Positions 34,701 to 45,317 of a stretch of DNA of 64,000 nt are shown piece by piece. The first letter of the stretch is position 1. Each line of letters starts with the position of its first letter. The position numbers and the translations under genes were made by a program. The notes under the pieces are model-generated. The model had not been told where the DNA came from. It saw only the letters and a program-made list of their open reading frames with translations, and ran no database searches. The DNA comes from Batillaria attramentaria (taxonomy: Eukaryota > Mollusca > Gastropoda > Batillariidae): contig JACVVK020000216.1 of NCBI GenBank assembly GCA_018292915.2, positions 438,001 to 502,000 on the forward strand, read 5' to 3'.

Positions 34701-37700
34701 CAGTACATGTTTTTTTGTTTTGCCAAAAATAAGTTAATGTCAGTATTAATGGTGTTCATACTAAATTGTTAAACAAAACAAAATCATGCTTGGTATTTGT
34801 GTATGTTATTTGTCAGTCGGTGACATGTAGCTTTATTGTGTGTGTGTGTATGTGTGTGTATGTTTCAGACAAACTTCCATGGGTCATTTCCTGCAGCACA
34901 CAGTGCAGGAGATATTGGTAGGTGTACTGGATTTTTTAATTAAAATAGTTTCATAGTATTTGCTCATAAACAGATATAAATGATAATCTTATCCTTGCTT
35001 TCATTTTCTTACATAGAAACTTCTTCATGTTTGTCTGGGCAGGTGGAGATATCATGACTGTGTTTGAGTTCAGCTTGAGTCATATGCCATACGTCACAGA
35101 ATGGTGAGTTGCAAACGTTGTCATCCAACTTGCTGAAGTCAGAAGTTTTAAAGGTTGGTGGAGTCGCCGTTGCACTGGGAAAATACTCACATGAACAATA
35201 ATGGCTGCAAATTTTCGACAGATGCTCAGACAAACATTCTTTCAGACTTTAAGGATGTCTACATTTCTAGGCTAAGTTTAGTCATAAAAAGTAATCAGTC
35301 ACACATCTCACATTTGACAGCATTTGATATTCTGACAGCAGTTAACACCATTCTTTTTGATTGCAGGTATGTTCCAGTGGATGACTTAATGAAGATTTAT
35401 GTGGAGTTGTATGGAACAACCCGCTTGCCACGTGAAGTCATTGTCGACTGCACTTTGCTGCTTTTTGCGGAGCGGTGAGTTTGCCAGATGTTTGTTTCTT
35501 CACATGTGACACAGTGGGTGATCATAATTTACAGCAAATTCATGTGATGTTTTCCAATTGGAAATACAGGCGAAAGAATTTGTCTGTGTAAGTACTACAA
35601 CTCACACAATAATCAGCGCTATTGTGTGTCAAGAGTGAGGAATTTCATTAGATGCTGTTGATTGATTGATTGATCACTGCTGGAATGTTTGAATTGATTG
35701 AAAGATTGAAACTAGTGACTGAGCACTCATAAGTCTTGGTGGAGCTGCCATCATTATCATTATCAAGGGCTGTTATGTTCAAGAGTTGTTGTTGTTTTTT
35801 TACTAACATTATCTCTTTTGCTTATTTCAACAGATTTGGGGAGAAACTAGCCATAGACAAGGTGAGGATTTCAAACAGAGTTTTTAATCTACCATTATAG
35901 ATATAGACGTGCCTGTTTTGTCTGGCACCACCTACATTAAAAATTCTCCTGTTGAAGTATGTTATGGACCCCATAAAGCATGTACAGTATTGTAATAGTG
36001 AAGGTAATTTGCAGAGCTTCAGATCCGTGGGAAGTATAATAGGACAAACGTCTTGACTGACCGCAGAATCATAGAACATGTGTCCTGAAGAATATTGTCC
36101 ACTTTTGCAGATTTTTTTTCGGGGGGGGGGGGGGGGGAGGGGGGGTGTACTACTTTATTATCCCTTTCGGGAAATTCGGGCTGCTTCCCCTGGGGGAAGC
36201 ACGTTGCCGCGGTGCAGCGCCACCCAATACCTATCCTATACTTTTTACAATTTTGCTGGGGGAGGAAAGCCGGATAACCGGGAGAGAAACCCTCGATGAG
36301 CAGCCCGACAGCCAGGAAAAACCGGTATCACATATCACAAGCTCGACCTGGGCTCGAACCCACGCTTCATCACCATGACATTGGTGACGGCTGTTCAGTA
36401 GTGCAGCGGCTAAATCTGACGCACTACCTGTTAGACCACTGCTCACCCCGTAGATAGAACATACAGTTGCCTTGATAAGAAAGTGATTGTACATCTGAAA
36501 AATTAATCCGTCTATGGCAGATGTATGATGCAGATATGAAGTCCTGGGCCCGTATGTAGAACTTGAGGTTAATTTAACCCACGGCTACGGGCCTAACCTA
36601 GAGTAGGACAAAAGAAACCCCAAAACAAAATTAAATTAAAAAAAGGAAGCGAAGAAAGAAAGACAAAAATCCTTCTATAATGGCTTAGGCACCATGGTGG
36701 AATGGACCCGCTTCCTGATTTTAAACAAAATTGAAAAAAAAAATAAAAAATTTACCCTAGAGCTAGTTTAGTTCGAGGTTAGACTCTAACCCAGGGCTAA
36801 ACTCCCTAACCCTGACTTTACATGCGGGCCCTGAATGTGTTGGTTGATCTGTGTTAGCTGTATCCTGACTACGCTGCCAAGAGTCCATACCTTGTAGACC
36901 AGCTGACAGACTACTTTCTGGGCGGACTGGATGACATGGCTGTGTGGACTCAGAATGTGTGGCGGGAAGCTATCCACATGTTGGACAAAGGCACAGAGTA
37001 AGTGTGTGGTGTTTTGTGTGGGCTGTGGCTTCAGGATAGATGAACGAGAGGTGCTTTCTGCTCATGTGTACATGTGTTTCAGAGAGGTGTGTAATGTGGT
37101 GTGCATTTTGTACTTGCTCATGCTGTGACTGAGAAATTCCTGTTTGTATATTATGTGTGCACACCAATCCATTTAAATAATAATAATAATAATAAATATT
37201 GTATAGGTGCTTTACCCAATTTCATGAATCGGCTCAAAGTGCCGCGAACTGAACCCAACATGCACGCTCACATGAATCACACGCATTCTCTCACACACTG
37301 GACATAAACACATTACATTACAATCACGTGGTGCGAAGGGTCAGCTCAGCTATTTGAATTTCGGAATTTAGAATTGCATTTATTTTTCAAATTTGGTGGG
37401 CTGAACAATTCCAAAGCAGAGGGGGAGGAAGCCGGAGTACCCGGAGAGAACCCCCGACGATCGGCCCGAACATGTACCACTAACTTACGCAAATGTGCAG
37501 ACAAACTTGTCTCAGGAGTCCATTACAAGGACTGGATCAGCAAAGACTGTAACTTTTTGTGAAAGTACATGTACCTATTTTTATCTTATTGTTGAGTTTA
37601 GTGTAGTTTTGTTTTTGTTGATTGTTATTATTGATTAATTATTTATTGGTTGACTGATCTTTGCAGTGTTTGTAAACTGGATCACAATCCCTTGTACATC

Positions 37701-39812
37701 CATTGCAACTGGGGACAGAAGCCATATAAGAAGAGTGCCAGGCGAGCAGAGAAAAACGGGTTTTACGTTGAGCCCCGCTTCTCCTACCTCAAACAGGATG
37801 TTGTTGTGAAGAACACGTTGCGTGGTGTTTCTTTCAGTCCTTCCCCTCGACTGCAGGTACTGGAACAGTTGTAGTATGTCTCTTCAGTTCACGCGTGTAC
37901 AGTGTCATGCTACGCAGTGGGCATAAGATAAAAATAAAGACTGGTTTTACTTTCCCAGCTGAAACTTTTTTTTCAAATCAAGCGTTTTTTTGTTGGTTTT
38001 TTTCCTGCAATGGTCAGGGCAAACAAAAAATTGAAAAACTAGCAGACAACAATAGGGACAACACTTACGTTGCATAGTTATATATGAAGTGTAGTCTAGT
38101 TGGCCCTTGTTAGTCATAAATGAGGAAGAAAAGTGGTACATATTTGAATTTGAGGCTTAAACTAAACCATATTTAAAAACAAGAAAAAATAAAGAAAAAC
38201 AAGACCCCCAAAACACACAATAAAAAAAATCATGCTGACTTTTTTTTTTTTTTTTTTTTTGGTTAGTAATGAAAATACTAATACAGAAAATGCTTCACCT
38301 TCTAAGCTCTTTAAAATTATTGTTCATAATTTTTTTTTCTCCCAGGAAGCGCTGTACCTTGCTGAGAAGCGCCAAGAAAAACATCTCTTGATGAAACAAG
38401 AGAAGCAGCAGAAACGGCTGAATGCAGCTAATCAGCAGTCCCCTGATGCTGTTTACTCAATCAGTAACAGCTATGCCAAACTGGGCTGGTATGTTCTTTT
38501 GTACATGTATTTTATGGTTTGCTTCAGTCACCTGCACAATTTGATTTGGATCATGGGCAGCATTGAAAACTACTGAACTGAAATGTTGATGTGCCTCATT
38601 TGCTTAGAGTGACCAGTTGGGTTGGGCTGTATGTTAATAAAACAGTTGTTTTTTGTTCATAATGTTCGTAGTGCTGTTCAAGTTTGCTGCTGAACACTGT
38701 CTATGCTGGAACCCTCCTTATTCTGTGAAAACAACTTACTTCTCATGCCTGTGCAATGTGTTTACTGTGGCAGGTCCATGGCAGTGGCAGACTTGGATGG
38801 TGATGGTAATGAGGACGTGGTGATTGGAGCTCCCGGCTACCGCTACTTAAAGACACCACAAGCAGGAGCTGTGTTTGTAGTCTATGGTTGGTATCTTGTG
38901 CAAAAAGTCCAGACTATTTCAGATGTTCTGCCTCATTTAACACACATTTCTGCATGTACTCTGTTTCCAGTGGCTAGTTGATAAACTGGCTGACCACTAG
39001 GTCAGTTGGTTTACCTTGGCCAAAATCTCTTGTTGTTCACCTCTGTGCATCCACCTTTTAAGAACAGAACTTCTCATTTTTTTTGCATGTCTGCATGCAT
39101 GTACACTGCCTGCATGCAGGTGCGTATACTGACCATGCTGAGAAGGAAACACTAGCTTACACCTTTCTGTGAACCATATCCATGAATTGGATAGATATAT
39201 TTATTTATTAATGTGTAATTTGTATGTTGACCTCTGCCCCTGTATTTATTACCTTTCATTGCAGGCACGGATGACGGGTTGCCTTCAAAGGACCTTGACC
39301 TTGAGCACTCTGCTGATGTTTCCTTGCCAGGGCTTGAATATGTAAGTTGCTTTAACCACTATCTGCGGTTTATCGCATGCGTGTGTGTGCGTGCGTGTGT
39401 GCGAGCGCTTCTTCCGTGGTGGCATTTACCAACATCCTTAGCCGCTTTATACCTTTCCATTGTGTTCGTCTATATGAAGTGCAAACTGTTCATTTCCATT
39501 CTGTGTATCTGCACAGAGTGCAAAATGTAACGGACGGAATGCATGCTTTCAGGTCAACAGCCGTTTTGGATCGTCAGTGGCAGTACTGGACATCAACAAA
39601 GATGGTGTGCTGGACATTGCAGCGGGAGCGCCCAGTGCAGGCTCCAGTACTCTTACATACCAGGTGTGTTTCAACAGTCACAGGGGGGTTAGTGGCTCAG
39701 TAGGTTTTTCCATTTGGTGACTGCGTTGTGCGACCAGCCCGGAGCTCTGGGTGAGAGTGAAAAATTAGGCTGACAGGCAATGTTAGGAGTCAGTCCTCGT
39801 GTGTGTGTGTGT

Positions 39813-39864
<52 letters not shown>

Positions 39865-40454
39865 GTCATAATGACAGATTCAACAGGAATCTGGTCCTTT
39901 CATTGTCATTATAGTTCCCATTCTGTTATCAATGACAATTGACTGCAGTGTGTGAGTGTACATACATGCTTACTTCCTTTTCTTTCTTTTTTTTCTGGGC
40001 GGCTGGTGAGTTTTCATTTCTTAATTTCATTACATGTACTTTTTTAATCTCATGCTTTTAAATTGGGGCTGCCTTCCCAGGAAAGTTAAGAGGTTTTCTC
40101 CATAATGTGTGTGTATGTCTGCAGGGGGCAGTATTTGTGTACTACGGAGTTGGTAAAAGGACCTTCAGTCTCAACATGACTGTCCAGTGCCCGGTAAGAA
40201 TTTGGCTATGAGAAAAAATATCTTTTAAACGTCTCACTACATTGCCTGTGTCATGTTTTGACTTGATCGGCGCCTCATCACCATTGCAGCTCTGTTTGTG
40301 TGTGCTGGCTTTCAGAAGTCTGTAAAGTCTTTCTGCTAAAAAAGAAACCAGTGTTCTGTGGCTGTTCTCATGTTGCATGTTCCATAAAAAGTTAAAAGAT
40401 TACAAATGACAGCAGTAGTAATGCATTTGAAATTAAACTGCTAGTGTTTGTGTG

Positions 40455-40517
<63 letters not shown>

Positions 40518-40957
40518 CAGAAAGGGAGAGAGCATGCACGCAGGTATTTAGGGAATCTGTAACAAAGTGCTGTATTGCCACTAAGTTATATGCAATTAAA
40601 AATATTTTCAGTATCACTACTGCAACCTTGGGAGGACCCTGACTACTGCTGACTTGAATGGAGATGGGTTTGCGGACCTGCTGATGGGATCCCCTTTCTC
40701 TGGCCATAGCGGTGATCAGCGTGGGATTGTTTCTGCTCTTCTGTCAGACAAAAAGTACAGGGGTGAGTCTGGTGGGGCCTGAATAAAGACGTTCAGACAG
40801 GGAAAGTTTCATTTGTCTTTAAAATGTTGGTTCAGATTAGCTGCATGGTGTCACTCATTTTGTTCCATCGTTGATCAGACTTCCTTTCCCCTCTGGTGTA
40901 CTGCAACCTATGAAAATTGGATAATGGTGTGTGTGTGGGCGTGCAGTTTGCAGCGCA

Positions 40958-41047
<90 letters not shown>

Positions 41048-42753
41048 GTAATTTAATTTCCCCTTGGGGATAACAAAGCAATTTGATTGATTGACTGATT
41101 GCTTGCAGCAGAGTGAGAGGGTAGAGATAGCACAAAATGGAAGGATATTTATATAGAACCAACCAACAAAAAAAAAAAAAAAACAAAAAGGGAAAAAATC
41201 ACAACAGCTACTGAAGATATTGAGTTGTCTCAATACCCTAGAATTTTGTTCTGGACAAAAGTACTATGTTGTCAAACAAGCTTTGTAGTGACTTTTTAAA
41301 TTCAGCTGAGATTTCAAGCTCTTTCTCATGTGTTTTTAGGTTATCATGCAATGATTACTATGGACCAGCTGTACTGGACAGCCACCGGCAGCCAGGTAAG
41401 TAAACGTGCAGTGTAACTTTGTCAACTGTCAGCTTATTTTGATAATAATAATAATAATGAATATTGTGTAGGCGCTTTACCCAGTTTCATGAATCGGCTC
41501 AAAGTCAAAGCGCCGCAAACTGGACCCAACACGCACGCTCACGTGAATCACACATTCTCTCACACACTGGACATAAACACATTTACAATCTCGTGGTGCG
41601 AAGGGTCAGCTCAGTGATTTAAATTTCAGAATTTAGAATTGCATTTATTTTTCAAATTTGGTGGGCTGAACATTTCCAATGATGTTTTTGTTGATATTGG
41701 TGTCAATCATATTGCAGATCTTAGAGCTTTGCAACTGACAGCTGCTGGAATGTCTGCATTCAGAATCCTCCTCGGACAAAAAAGATCCATGCTTATCTTT
41801 GCTGTATGTTTACTTAAAGTGTTTGGAGAGGATGTTAATGTCACAAGTTTTCATATATTATGGCATGTTTCTTTCTTGCTTCAGAACTACAGCTGGTTTG
41901 GACACAGTCTCTTCACCTATGCAATGGGAGATGGCATGTCACTGGTGTTCATTTCAGAACCAACCCTCCGAAAATGTGAAATGTGAGCTACCCTCACTTG
42001 GAGACCTAAACCCCGTTACTATCAAAGTTACTCTCAATTTACCACTGAAATGTGCTTAGATTTTCACTGAAAATCAAGTCATATGGAATCTTTGTGTGGG
42101 GCAAGTGGTAACTGTAGCATTTCCAGCATGTTCTGCTGTAGGGACAAGTTTGTTTCTTGAAGTACATGTTTGTTGCCCAAAGTGGCATTACACTACGCAA
42201 CAGAACACAATGCAGTGCAACATAACATAACACAAGCTACTTGTTCTGTTGCTCAAGTTATTCTCTGTTTTCATCAGGCAGAACTGCAGTTTTTCTCAAA
42301 AAGACACTCAAAGCATTGGGCAGCTGAATGTCTTCTCTACGACCAAAGGAAAGCCACTGACCCTGGATAAGCAGTTCGCAGGGAGTGTGGAGTTTGAGAG
42401 CTTTGGTGCCAGTGCAGCGGTGGGCAAGCCGTATCCTGATGGTTCAGTGGTGCTGGCTGTTGCTGCCACTGGGGAGGGTGAGAGAAAGTTTCATGTTTCC
42501 TTGATTGACCTTTTTCAGTCTGTATCACTTGTGTTCATAGTGACAACTGGAATAGTACCATGCACTAGACTCCCCCCCCCCCCCCCCCAAAAAAAAAAAA
42601 AAAATAAAAAAAAAATAAATAATAATAAATATAAATAAATAAATAACTAAATAAATAAATAAAAAATCTGATGATAAACTGTATTCCTCCCTGAAGGGGA
42701 AATCGACCAGCCTGCTTGAAATCATGAACATACATGTAGACACATTGAGCCAA

Positions 42754-42784
<31 letters not shown>

Positions 42785-45286
42785 TATGAATGAAATGACC
42801 AGAATGTACAAAAAGGAATCAAATTACCAGTACAGTACTCTGGGAAATAATTTGTGAAAACATCACTGTGCATAAACCAACCACTTTCAAAAACCCCGTC
42901 TCTCTCACTCTCTCTCCACCGGCTGGGGCCAAATATTTGTGCTGACCATTTTCTCATTGTCTTTGATATCACCAGCACTTGGTAGACAAGCACGTTAAAC
43001 TCTGAAACACCCGGCCTCTCCATCCCCCTGCACCGACCGCAGACACATCCACCCACTTTCCCACATCCATGTGGGGACACAAAAACCACAACCTCTAGCA
43101 AGTTGTTGCATCATAAGTACACCAGCATTTGTTTGTGCAGAATTATTGAAGCACCAGTAGCCTGGGCCTCTTACAAAGAACGTATTATTAATCTTTAATG
43201 TATTATGTTACTGCTTGATGGTCCGTGTGAGCTACAGACAGTATGTCGCACTATACGCAGCTTGATAATAATTCTTCACTAGCTGAACAATAGTCAAGCC
43301 TCCTTGCTGTGAACTGTCTATTTCTTGACCAGGTGTAGTCTTGAGCGTCCCTATTTACACAGCGCCACACATGACAGCAGGGCTGAGATTTAGCAAGCCA
43401 GGCTAAGGAGCCAGCCGGGCTCCTAACCTGGGAAGCTGAGGTTGCCAGAAAATTTTTCAGGTTGCCAGACCCTTTGATTGAAAATGCGGTCCTATTTTAA
43501 ATTGCATAACTATTGCAGCAAATAAACAAGATAACTTCTCTGTGTCCAACTGACTGCTCATGTTTTTTGATCGAATCAAGTTTAAACAAATTTGTGCCGA
43601 TTACAAAGGACTGCTGTTTGGAGGTTGTCATCCATTTTCGGCAGGGTGCACAGTGCATCTCCTTATCGGCATCGTACACAAGCCATGCTCTCTCCTCCCC
43701 TGTGTCTGTCCTCTTCCATCCAGGCACTTTCGATCTCTCTTCTCTTCTTCATATCCCTTCTTCTGCTTTTTTTTTTTTTTTTTTTCTTCTTCTGATTTTT
43801 TTTTTTTTTTTTTTGCTGGAGGCTCAGAGACACCGGTTAAACGCCACATGATTCATGATTGCCGAAAGAATGAGTATGGGGAAAAGCGAAAGTGACTCGT
43901 CGGGAAAGCCCAGTGCTGACTGCAGTGATGAAAGGTGGCACGGGAAGCTGAAGCCATTGTGTCGTGTGTGCAGGCTTTGTGGTCGTGTGTCGGATCAGGT
44001 GGCAGGCGTGTGTTTTGTTTTACAGCGCGTGTCAAGAGTCCGTGTACAGGTACGGAATCTCTACCACTGGCGATAATTTTCACGTCGCCAGCCGGGCGAA
44101 TAGTACCGTAAATCAAGTTTGCCAGACACCATTTTTAGGGGCCATTGGCGAGTTGGCGAGCGTTAAAGCTCAGCGCTGGACAGAGGTTGTGATATTCTAC
44201 CTGCATTTGTTTGTGCAGATGTTGCTGGGTCAGTGGCAGATATCGGAACAACATTTGTGCAGACAGGATCGGTCACTCTTCTCAACCTGACAAATTTAAG
44301 GCAGCCTCCCTTGGCCGTCTTCAGTGGGGACCGCCGCTTCAGTCGCTTTGGCAGCAAAATGCTGGTACGGGTGCCCATGCAGATTTGTGTAAATTAATAC
44401 AGTTTTCTGACTTTTGATAGAATTGCATGTTTAAACACCGCTTTGAGAAAGGTCAATCTTGCCCTCTTTTGGTTTGAGGATAGGTATGACAACTGTGAAA
44501 GCATTTTGAATTGTGTGGAACCTTTAGTTTCAAAACATTCTTCCAGGTTGCTGTTTGATTTCTTAACTTGTATGCGTAGTGGGATTGAAAGTTCTGAAAT
44601 TACCTCAGGCAGATCTGAATGTCTGTCTGCAGGAGTCGTCCCTTTAAGTGATCTTGAACGTTTTCATTTTTTGCAGCATACAGATGTTTTTCTGAACTTG
44701 GATTCTATGAATAGGCCATGTACACAAGACTAAATCATGTTGTAGCTGATGTTTTGAATGAGATCGTTTTGCCTCTTCTCCTTGTAGTTTGTAGTCAGTT
44801 GTATCTGAGGCAGATGATTATGACTGTTGTTTGTTCATCAGTACATGTATGCACGTTGATAAGGATGAGTTCGATGATCAGATGGAAAAATAAAAATTCT
44901 TTTCTGATTACTGGGTGACACTGATTAGTGACTTCCTCATCAGTTTGCAGATTTAAATGGTGATGGTTATGACGATCTCCTCATCGGTGCCCCACTGAGA
45001 ACAGATGATGTTACTGAGGAAATTCATGCAGGTTTGGTGTTGATTTACCTGTGTTTGGACAGTTGTGGTCTTATTTGTACTACAAGTGCATACATGGCGT
45101 AAGTTTAGATGGAGCTTGAATTTTATAAAATACAGTAAAAAATTTCTTTGTAGGGACTACTGTGTGTTCATTATTATCAAGCTGTTGTGGTTGGAATGAT
45201 GCAAAATTGTGGTGGTGTGGGAGTTCAGCAGTTTATGAGGATGGGATTAGTGGGGGTAGTTTAACAACTCGGCGTAGTCACACTCT

Positions 45287-45317
<31 letters not shown>

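Noticed and set aside
37374..37562. Short protein starting MHLFFKFGG, repeated at 41639
   Set aside because: The identical start comes from two copies of SINE A, not from a gene family.
40441..41233. Open frames of poly-Val-Cys or Thr-His
   Set aside because: They are translations of (GT)n/(CA)n microsatellites; the same holds at 1674, 2030, 31059, 42525 and 45286.
43560..43895. Phe/Ser-rich frames over poly-T
   Set aside because: They run through long T tracts inside the 1-kb insertion; the minus-strand zinc-finger fragment is the only meaningful coding trace.
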